Shown: positions 1 through 11,252 of the stretch, piece after piece
How positions within the stretch are numbered: position 1 is the stretch's first letter
Layout: every line of letters begins with the position of its first letter
Assembly: GCA_021234155.1 (NCBI GenBank)
Contig: JAJEKV010000014.1
Location: 12,567,836 to 12,631,835, forward strand
Reading direction: 5' to 3'
Length of the DNA stretch: 64,000 bases
DNA from: Isoetes taiwanensis
Taxonomy: Eukaryota > Streptophyta > Lycopodiopsida > Isoetales > Isoetaceae
Program-made: the position numbers and the translations under genes
The notes under the pieces: generated by a model
Seen by the model: only the letters and a program-made list of their open reading frames with translations
Database searches by the model: none
What the model was told of the DNA's origin: nothing

Positions 1-2410
1 TGCCTATATTTATGTTGTAAATAAATTGTGTAAAATGAATCTATATGTATTTATGATTGTGGCTCATGCAAATTCATCACTAACTTAGCTATTCTTAAAC
101 TGCAACAAGACATGCTACTCACTTTTTGTCCCGATTTGTCTTGCTACAACATATTATTTCAATTTGAACAATGGTACGATCCCAAGGTACGATCCCAAGC
201 TTAATGGTTATTGCACAGGGTTGTTTTGTTTAGGCATTGCTTTGGCAATTTGCTTGGCGTCTATAATTCCATTGTGGCACTACTTAGAACACATAAATTC
301 TTCTAGCACTTTGAGTAAAGGTGGATAACGTATGCCGATATGGGTTTAGAAAGTGCATTATAGTTTTTAAGAATTCGATTGATTTCTAAATTTTCCCCCT
401 CTTCAATGTGTAGCCAAAGTTACTGGCATTGAATCAAGAACAAGAACCAATCAAAAAAGCATATCTACCTAACATACGTGTATTTTGACTTAAAAAATTG
501 TTCAAAAGCAATATATCTTTTAGGCTTTGTTTAGGCTTTGTTCACAATTTATTGATGTGCATTGTACATTCTTTGAACATGTCAAACGTTTCTTCACCTT
601 CCATTAAACCTTTCAAATTCCGAATTGTCAATCCCTTTTGATGTTCGTTGTAGTACATTTATTTTTTAGTTTCTCATACTTCTTCTTCGCTAATTATAAT
701 TGTGCAAAGAAAAATCGATTGACTGCAGACAAGCGGTGGCCATGGTCTGGGAAGATTATAAACCATGAGTTATGAAGGGCACAATTTTAAACAAGTTGGT
801 GACACAACTAAGCCAATAGATTCTAATGATGTGCTAAATGCCTATGGTTATGGTACAACATCTATCTACATTATAGCCAAGGCTATAAACGTTCTATAAC
901 ATCTTCGATTTCTTTGGAGGAAGTCTTCCTACTGACGCCTGCAATGGCGACAAAGGGAGCTCCCCGATAATGAAATGTGAGTAAAACTTGGGTGATGTTT
1001 TGCTTGTAGGCCCTCGCCCCAGTGTTACGATTCGTTCTTAGAAATCACGCCAGAATCGGAAATCTAGTTTTTGTTATGTGAGTTGTGCTTTAGAAGAAGC
1101 AATGGCCAAAAGCTAGGAACTTTTAAACTTTATCTTGAGCGTAGTATAATATATGCACAAACCGAAATCTAACCCTGTTTAATTTTCCTTAAATTTAGCA
1201 TGCAAACATTATTTATTAGCACTGCATGCATACACTAAACCAAGCTTAACAACGACTGAAAACATGTGAAGTTGAATAACATTGCCACAAAGCTGCAAAT
1301 ATGAGTAACAAGACATTTGCAGGGGACTAACGTGGGTTCAACTCCCACATTTCCCAACTTCACGGGGTGACAAAGGCCACCATGCAAAGTGTCTTGTAGA
1401 TTACCTAAACGTTCACCTTATTTGTATCTTGCATACTTGTCTTTTCGAGCTTGCTTGGCACTTCATTTGCCATGGTAGCGTATTATTCGTGGATATTGGA
1501 GCAGACATTGATGTCTCATGCCTTACGGTTGCTCTCGCTTTAGAAGTGAGCAGGACTATCACACATTTCTGGCAATTACGACTAATAGATGCCTTAAGTA
1601 TTAATGCTTCCTAGGCTTGTACTTGTTTCTCTTGTTTCATCCATATTACTACTGATTGCTTTGCATGTGCAAATGTGCATCATGGAAATGTTTGCCTTAA
1701 TAATTTATTCTTGATGTGACTCATGTAGCTTAATCGTTAGAAGGTTGCAAGTTGACCCCGGCAACTACGTTGATAGGTATGTGCAATTGCTATTAATACA
1801 TGATTTCGGTGTTTGACAAATGTTCTCGGATATTACTTGAAGAACTTCCTATTTGCTAGAGCAATGCCGCATCTTATAATCTTGAGATATAATGGATGTG
1901 GCACCCTGAGGAGCTTCCCAATCTATACTCACGGGTTGGTTCTCCTTTTCTCCAATTGTTTTTCAGGAATTGTTGAAAAAGTATATGATTGATATGCTAC
2001 CTTTCAAATAATGCCTCACGGAGTACCAATTTGCGGTGTTGGCAGCAGAGGTCATTGGCTCACTCATTTGTCCTCGATTGGTGGAGATCCACAACTATAG
2101 TCTTGCAAATAGCCTCGCACGTAAGATTTACAACCTGGAATACTCTCAACAATAATATATTCCATCTCATCTTCTCATTCATGTTTACATCGAAAGTGTA
2201 TTGATATCAGAGGCCCTTGTTTTTCTTTGCAATGTTTGAGATCTTAGTGCAACGGTTTACGGTAACTCTAGTAGAAATTCTATAAACAGTGAGGTAGCAT
2301 AAAAGTTAGATCTTCAATACGAAGCGGCCACTCCAAAAGGATGATCATGTTCTCAATATGTAATTAGGGCTTGTAAAGACTACAAGCTGCTATGATACTA
2401 CAATAGCATA
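1..2410. other. no supported gene; AT-rich intergenic sequence
   Basis: The short open frames here do not resemble known proteins and are not joined by convincing splice sites. One stretch near 901-976 reads as an open peptide ending IFDFFGGSLPTDAC...IMK and stops at a strong GTGAGT donor at 977. I could not place it in a family or find partner exons. Two tRNA-like half-boxes near 1,335 and 1,730 are discussed under rejected items. Confidence 0.5.
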
Positions 2411-2769
2411 TAGTCATCTATAATTTCCAAAGCAAAGTTGTGCGTCAACATACATCTTTGCTTGAAAGGTTAATATTAGATGATCATTCCTTTCTTTGCG
2501 GGGATGATGTCTATATGCACCGGAATTACACGGCTCCATATAAAACAAACAAAACCCACCAGAAGACGACGAAATAGAACCCATGAAAACACACTCTCGG
2601 GCCCCCAGAGGGCAACCCCTCAGGCGCAAACACCTTGTTTTTTTAGGGACGAAAAGCCAAAATTTAAACATGTCTCATCTAACCGCGGTAAGCACAATGA
2701 GATGCCACAGAGCACGAGCCCGGAGCACAATGTGCTTACTCTTTAATAGGAGACTAATGATAAGAATCA

Positions 2770-3330
2770 ATTCAAGATATCAATCGGATGCATTCCACAG
2801 GTTCAATCAAGGGAAGAACACTCGTGAGGGTCGCCAATATCTTTTCCTCGGGCCTTTGTAATAATACTATGTGCGAGATGAATAAATGCCCCGAAAGATG
2901 TGGTGTCTGCTGACGCCCTATATCGACCATAGGAGCCAACGGAACCAAGATGAAATGCCCTTTGTTTAGCCGAGGCCATGCGTTGGGGAAAGGACGCCAA
3001 AGGATGCATCGGCGGTCAATGTCTTTATTAAACAAACCTTTGTAGCCGGACCAATTTGGTTGAACCTCGGGACAATCAAAGAGACAATGCTCAAGAGTCT
3101 CAACGTCCGGAGAGGCGAGCGGGCATACCGCAGGATATCGCGAGGATCATAGCGATGTCGAAGGCATTAACCCGCAGAGCACGTGGATAACCCGCCACCA
3201 CAAAGATGAGACTTTAGGGGTGGAGCAACCTATCCCAAAGCCATCGCCATGTGCAACACAAAGTGGGTTGTGGAACATGTAGGTGCCACCCATCCGCAAC
3301 CGGAGGGTTGTGGTGCTAAAAGAAGGCGAT
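2770..3330 (-). pseudogene. LINE-A C-terminal zf-RVT segment
   Basis: In broken frames the minus strand reads a segment around CGMPARLSG, then ETLEHCLFDCPEVQPNW, then LFNKDIDRRCILW. The ETLEHCLFDCP-type Cys/His pattern followed by Trp is the signature of the zf-RVT domain at the end of plant L1 ORF2. Stops interrupt it. It fixes the direction and the approximate 3' end of the element. Confidence 0.7.
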
Positions 3331-3515
3331 ATCTTGATCCGACAAATTGCTTGCCTTTGTGAATATTTTCATGATAAGTCCCATGGCACCCTTCAAAGAA
3401 CACCAACTTGCACTATGAGAGGCAAATTTTCTGCGACCTTCTCCCGTAGGGATACATCCCAACGAGAAAGCGGGAACTTTGCCCGAAATTCGAGCCAAGG
3501 CAGGGCTTACCCTCC

Positions 3516-5025
3516 TCAAACCATGCTTGAATAGAGACAACACCTCGCAAGAACCCATCGTCTCTGTGTAAGGGGATGAACTGAGGCTGCCAATGGAGGT
3601 GCTGAGGGGATCTGGAGGCAGTGGTGCCCACCACCATGGAGTCTCCAATAGGGTGTGGATAGAGGGGCATGGCCGAAAAAATGTGTCGATCCGCCTCCCA
3701 TGCCGCCAACAAGCCACGCGAAAAATGGAGAAGCGCTTGGAAAAGGCTGCAGAGTCTCAAATAAAGCCAAGGTAGGGACTGGTTTGATGACCTTCTTGCC
3801 TAGAGGGATACAATGACCAAGAGCTTGTCTAAGAAGGCGTGAACCAGGAGAGTCATCCTCACCATTCAGGAGTCTCCAAATGAACTTTGAAATAAGCACT
3901 TTGCTCTGCAGTAAGAAGTCCATCATACCCAGACCACCTGCCCATTTTGGAAGGATGCACTTCGACCAAGCCACCTTAACCACAGCACCTTCCTCAGTAC
4001 CTGCCCAAATAAAGTTCCGAACTATTGCAATGAGCTCACGCACTTTGATCTGTGGTGCTAGCAGTAAGGATGCCATATAAACATGGGTACTACTAAGGAC
4101 TGACTTGGCCATTGTAATGCGACCCGCAAGAGACAACTTAGCAGTGGACCACCAGAACAAGTGCTTCTCCAAACCCCTAATGATCTCCTCCCATGCAGCT
4201 CCCATAGTAACATGGATGCCAACTGGAATCCCCAACAACCTGATGGCATGTCCATGCGCAAGTAATTTCCATGGATAATCGCGGAACACATGCCTGAGCC
4301 GGATTATCCAATGTCCACAGAGTTGTACATACGCCACCCCACAAGAACACCGAAGCCGGTGAAAAAAGTGTCTAAAAGCATTTTGGCCCGAGCAAGATTC
4401 TCATCATTAGCGACTAGGAAGAGGGCGTGTCGTCGTGATATTGATTGCAAACCTCTTGTGTGTCGTCCTCCATTGCAAGACCATGGAGAAGTCCCTCTGT
4501 CGTTGCAATGGTGAATAACTGTGACAAAGCCTCCGCAACAATTGTGAAAAGCAATGGTGCTAAAGGGCATCCCTGGCGAATATCACGGCGAAAGTGAAAA
4601 GGCATGTGATGGCTCACCATGGAACAGACCGATCGCCTCGCGGCGAGAGATATGCGACTTCATAATATCGATGTGAATTGTTCCCCAAATCGGTCTTAGC
4701 ATACAACAACGCATGAATTCACGGTATGATTAATCGTCATAAGCTTTTGCAAAATCAAGCTTAAGGTATACAACCGAAGGTTTTGCCTACGTGCCCAATA
4801 AATTCCCTCGTGGCTTGAGCAACATTATTCAAAGTGCACCGTTTTGGAAGAAAACCCGACCGGGTTGTTGAGATGGACTCGCCAAGATGTCCTTTACCCG
4901 CTTCCGCAAAAAGCCTTGGCGAAGATCTTATATATGGATGACAATAAGGTGATGGGGCCAATCTGAAATAGTCCGAGGATCCTTGACCTTGGGGATGAGT
5001 GAGATGCTTTTGTGTTTAGAATTCT
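3516..5025 (-). pseudogene. LINE-A reverse transcriptase C-terminal half and thumb
   Basis: Directly beyond the insertion the minus strand resumes with SISLIPKVKDPR, the palm motif before RPISL. It continues through SGFLPKRCTLNN (near 4860), RQGCPLAPLLFTIVAEAL (near 4580) and QYHDDT (near 4440). The last is the catalytic YADD box with Ala changed to His. A long open frame (4337-3516) then matches the plant LINE thumb region, including SLAGRITMAKSVLSS and AGGLGMMDF. At least three frame changes are visible, so this is a relic. Confidence 0.85.
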
Positions 5026-5714
5026 TTAACCGGGTCCTCGGCAAATCGAATCTCAACCGTTGGATCTAGAAGAGTTATTAGCCGTAATGTTTACGCTAGC
5101 GATTCAATAAAAGCAAAGACAATTTGATAAAGCGAGAAACACATTTATCATGATAAATGAGCTATAGGCATATGCTAGCCCATTTCCATGGGTTTTGGGC
5201 CGGATTCGGATGGCGACAAAGGCTCTGGCAGATGGGGTGCTCAAGAAAAGGGCGAAGCAGGCCCTTAAGAAGAGGATGGCTGTCATATTTTACTCCAATC
5301 TACTATATTTTTGCTTGAATCTACCGAAAAAAGGATTGAAGGCTTGAATCTGCCAAAAATAGGCTGAAGATAAACCTGCCTTCAATCTGCAAGAGATTCT
5401 CCTTTCAATCTGTCCTGCGTGTGCAAGCTTTTGCGTGAAGCTTTTGTGTATGCGGCTTGTGAAAGAACTCTGTTTTGCAGATTGATTGTCATCTTCACCA
5501 GCTCTTCATCTTCATCGAGCTCGGCCCTGCAAGAATGAGAGGATTGAATCGAATCAGAGGATTGAATCAGAGGATTGAATCGAATTTGCCTCGGACCTCC
5601 CAGTTAAAGGGGTCAAACCCCCAGGCTCGCCCATTACGCCAAATAAATGGGCTCGCCCTAACGGGCTCACCCATATTATTAGGCATAATGGGCTCTCCTG
5701 GGGGTTTAACCCCT
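5026..5714 (+). mobile_element. Composite TTAA-flanked inverted-repeat element, copy A
   Basis: This block interrupts the LINE-A reverse-transcriptase frame and is almost the same as the reverse complement of 25791-26439. It has two parts. A core of about 580 bp (5026-5607) has inverted ends of about 28 bp: TTAACCGGGTCCTCGGCAAA at the left, and its near reverse complement ending CCCAGTTAA at the right. A foldback of about 110 bp (5606-5715) abuts it. TTAA stands at the left edge (5026-5029), at the internal junction (5604-5607) and near the right edge (5706-5709). Removing the block with one TTAA restores an open LINE frame (MKG-LKN-SK). The core holds repeats of AGATTGAA/AGATTCAAG-like words and no transposase. 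TTAA duplication suggests piggyBac-like mobilisation, but that is inference. Confidence 0.75.
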
Positions 5715-5715
5715 T
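5606..5715. repeat. Foldback with near-perfect 33-34 bp inverted ends
   Basis: The left arm begins AAGGGGTCAAACCCCCAGG and ends at GCCCATTACGCC. The right arm is its near reverse complement (AGGCATAATGGGC to GGGTTTAACCCCTT). About 40 bp of loop, itself containing GGGCTCGCC/GGGCTCACCC words, separates them. The equivalent in copy B lies at 25791-25888. It could be an independent MITE that became attached to the core before both copies spread, or the true terminus of the composite. Confidence 0.75.
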
Positions 5716-6470
5716 CATCCAAAACCGCCGAAAGTCACAGAAAGCATCATACACATCTGGCTCCAGCCATTCCCAATACTCCTGGAAGAACTCAATTGGC
5801 AAACCATCCAAACCTGGGCATTTGCCTCTTTTCAGTTCAAAGACTGCCGATTTTAAATCGTCAGCTGTCATAGCCGCCTCTATTGACTCGCGCTGCTCAC
5901 CAGAGATGATGGGGGAAATCCTAGATAAAACAGCATCTTGCATTTCAGATTGAAAGGGAAGATGTTTCTCAGCAAAAAACGTCTGGAAGTGGTTATGCAG
6001 ATGCTGCCTGAGTTCAGTCGGCTCTGTTAGCATCGAACCATTCGGCAAAAGCAATGAGGACATGGTTGATGTCATGCGGCGCCTCTCATTTTGCATCGAA
6101 AAAAGCCCGCATAACGGTCTCCATCCATTAAACCACTGCGGACACTGCCTTCATCTTTGCTTGCTTTGAATTTGCTCCTCCTCCAATGCTTGGATCGTGC
6201 CAAAATATCGCGATCATGAACACTGGAAGACGCCCCCGTCGAGACTGGAGCAGGTCCCGATACAAAGTGTCGGTAAAGGCACGACCCTCGCCTGCTGCAG
6301 ACTCTCGACCCCACTCTTTGGCAAAACCCTTGACCGCCGCAATTGCATCCACTATGCGGTCATACCTGACGCCGATTGAAGGCGCAGTTGTCCAAGTATT
6401 CTTGCAACCTTCTTGAAAGTCGGCATCCTTTAAGAACTTCACGTTCAAGCGAAAACACGCCCTTCCGGGC
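5715..6470 (-). pseudogene. LINE-A linker and N-terminal half of reverse transcriptase
   Basis: The minus strand carries the post-endonuclease linker (FLKDADFQEGCKNTW at 6448 downward). After a frameshift comes the start of the reverse-transcriptase domain, with ELKRGKCPGLDGLPIEFFQ, the conserved fingers motif normally written KSPGPDGL. The coding sequence runs to FRRFWMKG and then stops matching the family exactly at the edge of the composite element at 5026-5714. The rest of the domain resumes beyond that insertion at 5025. Confidence 0.85.
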
Positions 6471-6529
6471 CGTCGCCGCTGCTGCGAGGGCTCGTCACGA
6501 AATGAATTGCGGATGGTGGTTCAAACCGA

Positions 6530-7206
6530 AGTTATCTCTCGAGGCGTAATCGAAAGAGACACGGAAGTGCCGCGAATCGTATCTGCATTCCAATAAGCTC
6601 TATCCAACCGAGCTTGCGCGACCCCACCAACTTGACCATTGCACCAAGTGAAGGCACCTTCACCATCAATCTCCGAGAGGTTGCGATCATGGAGTAGACG
6701 GCCACCATCGGGCGTTCAAAAGCAGACACCACTGTAGAAGTCGGCCCCAACCAATCAGACTCCACTTCCACCATATTGAGATCCCCAACAAGAAGCCATG
6801 AAATGTGCCAGCCCAAGTTGAGTATCTTCCCTCGCAAAGAGGCCCACAGTGAAGCTCTCTGATGAGGTCTATTGTGGGCATAAACATTAATTAGACCATA
6901 TTTAACCCCTTGCTCCTGCCATACAATTAGGGCCCAACGACCAAAGCGATCAGCCTGAGTAAAGATGACTGGCAAGGAAGGAAGCCATGCTATCACGACC
7001 CCTGCACTGGCAGAATCAGCTGCTGCGATAAGGACATTGAACCTGCGACCAATCATATCTGCAAGCTTTGATACGTCTCCCTTACGACACTTATGCTCTT
7101 GAAGACATACAAACTGAGCATCCAATCTAGATAAGTAAAAAGAAATACGACTCCACTTGAGGGGGGAGGAGGCTACCCCCTGAACATTCCATGAGACTAA
7201 CCGCAT
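6530..7206 (-). pseudogene. LINE-A AP-type endonuclease domain
   Basis: The frame starts MRLVSWNVQG, which is the first catalytic-Asn motif of the exonuclease/endonuclease/phosphatase fold. It is followed by VCLQEHK (metal-binding Glu motif), INVYAHN and LVGDLNMVE (the catalytic Asp-Asn motif). This domain nicks the genomic target for target-primed reverse transcription. The frame is open for 224 residues, then loses the expected C-terminal SDH motif through frameshifts. It is immediately followed by the linker to reverse transcriptase. The domain assignment is firm; activity is unlikely. Confidence 0.85.
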
Positions 7207-7209
7207 TGA

Positions 7210-8703
7210 TCTTGTGATGGGGCCAATTCAGATGAGACCACTGGTGTCTCAAGGGAACTTGAGGATGTTTCCTGGGCACCTGGCATGGCAGCAACCTCAT
7301 CAACCAAATCAGCCCACTGAAGTGGATCAAAGCGACCACCATGGGATGCAATGGGAGGGGCAAAGTACACCAGGCAGAACCGAGGGGCTGGGACGCAGAG
7401 GAATTAGATCCCTTAGCGAGACTTTTCGTGGTTGTGAAGAGCGGTGGATGTTTAGGTGGTGGATGGATGCCACGCCGATCAATGTCCATATACTGCCCAC
7501 GAGCCTCTTCAATTTGCTCTTGCGATTTCTGGATTTCAGCCAGTCTCAACATTTGGTGATCCAGAGACTGAGGTGGAGGAGCTGCAACTGGAAGAGCAGG
7601 TGGGGCAATCACAGGCACAGGGACTTGTGAGATATCCACTGAGGTGGGAGCTGATCTAGGAGCATGGAGTGCCGGAGGAGCAAATGGAGAATCCTGTTGG
7701 TGAACCCTACGATATTGAGCAAAGAGAGGGGCTTCGGGAAACATGAGAGCTAGCTCAGGACCATTCAACAAGGACAGCTTAAATGGAAAGAACATGGGCC
7801 CGCTTTGGACAACAATTGTTTGAGGCAAATCACGATGAATGGGCCTTGCCACGCAAACCTTGGTGATGCCGTTGGTTATGGAGTGTTGCAAATGGAGTCC
7901 AATCTCATTAGCAATGGCAGAAATGAACTTGGAATTCAGAACTCTGGAGGAAAATCTTCGATAGCAAACCAGAAGGGGGCACGTAAGGCATCTGGCTTAG
8001 CTGGAAAGGATCCAGGAACATACTGTTGATAGAGCAAGAAGTGTTTCCAGAGAGGATCAACACCTCGTTCTATGAGTTGAGCAACCCGGTTCGGAGATTC
8101 AAACATCAAAAGAAAGCAACGTTGATCTTTTGCCACAAGCTTGATAAATTGATAAGCGTGGAGCCCTAGCTTGTGAAGGTGCCCGCACGGCCAAGATCCC
8201 CACGCCGGATCCGTGAAAGGGCCAGTGAAGTGGCAGACCACGGAACACGCAACCAACTGCTCCACATGTCGTCGATGATCCTCATGGCTAATCTGCACCA
8301 CTGGAGCCCCAAAACGCTCAAAAGTTGCCCTGCACTCCTGAACCTCATAAAAAAAAATTTCGCCCCGATGGAAATTTGGACATCCATAGAGTCTTTGCTT
8401 GGCCTGCAGTTGTTGGAGATAGGACACAACTTCCTTCCTGTTATTATCCACCATGGTGGCAATGACCTCTAAGACACGAGCCAAGGTGGCGGGAGCCGCC
8501 AGGCCCTTGCAAAGCCACTCAGAGAACCGGACACCTATCTTTCGAAAGCAACCAGACGATGATCTCCAGGGTGGTCGATGCAGCTTGGGATGGAAGAGGA
8601 TGTCATCCCAGCCGCCGGGGAAGAGGGGGGAAACTCCTCCCGCCTCCGAGGAACCTCCAACGTGTGTTGGACGACACCGCCTTTGTGGAGGTTGCACCAC
8701 CAC
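7210..8703 (-). pseudogene. LINE-A ORF1 protein remnant
   Basis: Two open frames, 8703-7936 and 7891-7127, together resemble an L1-type ORF1 protein, the nucleic-acid-binding partner of the LINE ribonucleoprotein. The first contains a segment with the feel of DUF4283 (around VAQLIERGVDPLWKHFLL). The second is proline-rich and carries a short Glu/Gln-rich helix (LRLAEIQKSQEQIEEARGQY) that could form a coiled coil. I see no CCHC zinc knuckle, unlike LINE-C. A frameshift separates the two frames near 7900. The end of ORF1 overlaps the start of the endonuclease frame by about 80 bp, in a region that may be read past a lost stop. Confidence 0.6.
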
Positions 8704-9004
8704 CCGAAAGCACTACCGTAGAAGTAGTCCGCACCAAGGAACTTCCAACCTCGTGTTGGAGGTGCCGCGTGCAACACTATTAGGTGCACCGGCCCGCAGG
8801 AGCACTCTACGTGCACATGAGGTCCGAATCGATATGAGGGACTTCCAACCCGCGTGGTTTGAGGAGCTAGTGGCCCAAAGAAGAACTTCGGCCAGATAAA
8901 GAGGGTCTTGCCTCGAACCCCAGAACCTCCAACGAAAGTGTTGGAGGCTTAACTGGCCGTGAGCGCACCACTGGTCCAAGGAACCTCCAATGTGCGTTGG
9001 AGGT
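8651..9004 (-). repeat. Five spaced inverted-repeat motifs upstream of LINE-A ORF1
   Basis: The motif is GAACCTCCAAC, a few bases, then GTTGGAGGT. It occurs at 8651, 8739, 8839, 8923 and 8981, in better or worse preserved form, at spacings of about 58-100 bp. Each copy can fold on itself. They lie just before the start of the ORF1-like frame on the minus strand, so they probably are 5'-UTR subunits of LINE-A. A regulatory or promoter role is inference. Confidence 0.65.
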
Positions 9005-9483
9005 GTGACACTCTGAAGAGTTTTCCAATGGCACGACACGGCTTCCGGGCCCGCGCCGGACATGTGGGCAAGACGCTTACCGAAGTTGCCGCAACTACAC
9101 GGATTTTAAATCGGAGCAAGTGGCGAGACGAGGAAGAAGATGGAGCTCCTGTCTCAATTGAAGCGGCCACACTCATGCCATTAGAAGACATATTGGGCAA
9201 CACTAAAGGATTGAGATGCACCAAAGAGACTAAACTCTCAGGAGCCGAAAGAGCACCCTCACGAGCCATCTTGTGTGCATCGCGTACACTCATCCTGGGA
9301 GAATCTGCAGCATATTCTTTGCCAATCCCACCATGAACTATGGTAGAAGCACCAGAAGCACGTTTTGGTGGGCTGCGACTGGATCTTGTCATCTCCACCA
9401 AGAGAGGAGGGCCGAAATTTCAGATCTGAACCGTCTTTTCCAACAGGCCAATCTCTGAAGGAATTAAGCGCCATTGGATGGAG

Positions 9484-9770
9484 TGCTTAAAGAGCTTTCC
9501 AACAAGCCCAAAAACGCCCAAAACTGCCACAAGATGCAGAAGTTATGGCCAAAAGAAAACTGCAGCCAAACCCTAGCACCGCCAAAAGAGGGCCGGGACT
9601 GTCAGGCGGATTCCGTCGACCAAAACAGAGGAAACACCATACAAATCATACACTGACGGAAAGCTCTTTCGATAAGCTTTCCAACGAGCCCAGGAACACT
9701 TGAATCTAACACCGGAATCTCGAGTTATGAGCAAAAGAGTAGAGCTGAAACCCTAAGCGCCATAGTGGCT
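9484..9770. repeat. Diverged direct duplication
   Basis: Two related stretches, about 9484-9573 and 9660-9760, share AGCTTTCCAACRAGCCCA, then GTTATGRSCAAAAGA, then AAACCCTA. They are about 175 bp apart. They may be the outer 5' UTR of LINE-A or a separate repeat. No coding content was seen. Confidence 0.5.
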
Positions 9771-10189
9771 TCTCCAATAGCACAAAAGTTTCAAGTCCAA
9801 AAATATTTTCCTTGATGAATCGTGGATCCATTCAGCAAACATATGATTTGAAATGGTCTCAATTGTTGGCAAAACCTAGATTGAGTTATTGTATCAGAAA
9901 ATAATCTCCTACACTATACAGAAGACTGTTAGGGAAGTAACTAACTTGCAAGGAACATTAATATCTCTCACCACCAGTTTCTCTTTCTTTGCCACTGCCA
10001 ATAGTAACTAATACCAGTTCTGAGCTAAATTTCTCAATATAACTAGCTTCCTTCTCTACAAAAGAATATGGGATAAATTGTCCACAACAACCTAACCGTA
10101 GTGTACTATGGATGGATCGTATAATAAGCGATAAAAGAGCTACAAAACATGTTGCATCTTTAGCCATAATGTTAATATTAACTCTCATA

Positions 10190-10661
10190 GCGTCACTATA
10201 TGAACTGACATAAAACTTGACACAACTAATGGGACATCATCTTAGAATATTGGTGATACTAATAGCATTGTGGCATATACTACAGCCACACAAATATTGA
10301 CGAAATTTATGCCACTAAAAATGATATCTTATTTTATGCTAATAACAACACCAATAATGTCACTAGGAGACACTGACACTAATTCTGATGCTATATATAT
10401 CACGATTCGTGATACAATAATTGATGCTAATAGCAATAATAGCGTCATCACAAAGTTAATGACATTGTCGATGCCACAAAGAGTGAGGCTATAGGTGATA
10501 CAAATTGTGGCACCTATATCATTAACTATAGATAAATGTCACCAATAATATCAGTGTATACTTTCCAATGTCCTAGTAAATGTCACTAATAATGTATAGT
10601 GTATACTTTCCAATGTCCTAGTGACATTTTGATGACACAAATTGACCCTTCTCTTGTAGTG
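10190..10661. mobile_element. CACTA-like transposon terminus, non-autonomous remnant
   Basis: Position 10661 read on the minus strand begins CACTACAAGAGAAGGG, the hallmark terminal inverted repeat of plant CACTA (En/Spm) transposons. Inside it are many subterminal words of the type GTGACATT, TGTCACTA and TGTGGCACC. A 44-46 bp tandem duplication at about 10537-10624 ends each time in CTTTCCAATGTCCTAGT. No matching left terminus or transposase was found, so this is one end of a deleted or truncated element. The left limit is approximate. Confidence 0.65.
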
Positions 10662-11252
10662 AGCACGCCAATCAGCTTGCATAGAGTCTGTTGCTCTAGC
10701 ATAGAGTACTGCAAAATTCCTGCCAAGTCATCTATGAGCATCCGAACGTGAGCCTCTACATGTTCGTAATCCAAGAAGTCCAAAAAAGTTATTTTCCTAA
10801 ACAAGACATTAGACCATAGTAAAGTACACTTTAATAGAGTTTTAAGAAGGTTCACGCTTTTGCATACACAATGCTTATATCATAGCATCAACTATGAAGG
10901 CATGGAGATTTTCTAATGCCAGCACTAAGTACTCTTTTATCCCAGAACCACCCTTGCCTCTAGTCAAGTGCAAGGACAAAAGCATCAATCAATGCCAACT
11001 TGAACCGTCTTGAATACTTATACAACAAGATTATGAAATGAAAATGACTCAATGTAGATCTCACACATGAAGTAAACTTTTTTAGGCACCTTGCATATAC
11101 TCCAAGTACAACTTGAATCTAGCACTAGGCCAGGAATAATTTTGCTTGGAAAACTAATAACATAATAAGAGCATTTACATGAAAATATTTACAAATCCAA
11201 TATTTACAAATAATGTTCTTTGATATCTCCTTTATCTAAATCCTCCAATTAA

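Larger units (their letters stand above)
2480..9470 (-). mobile_element. LINE-A: decayed plant L1-type non-LTR retrotransposon
   Basis: Read on the minus strand, the order is an ORF1-like protein (8703-7210), an AP endonuclease (7206-6530), a linker and reverse transcriptase (6448-3516, split by an insertion) and a C-terminal zinc-binding zf-RVT segment (about 3330-2770). This is the domain order of plant L1-clade LINEs. Many frameshifts and stops make it non-autonomous. The 3' end is not sharply visible. A 3'-UTR-like stretch with a short A-run (seen as T-run near 2640) lies at 2480-2770. The 5' boundary is also unresolved, and repeated motifs at 8651-9004 probably belong to its 5' UTR. No target-site duplication was found. 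Confidence 0.8.

Noticed and set aside
1335-1352. Perfect T-arm-like stem-loop (GTGGG TTCAACT CCCAC)
   Set aside because: No matching acceptor, D or anticodon arms upstream. A second half-box near 1730-1757 has its A and B boxes too close. Not enough for a tRNA or SINE.
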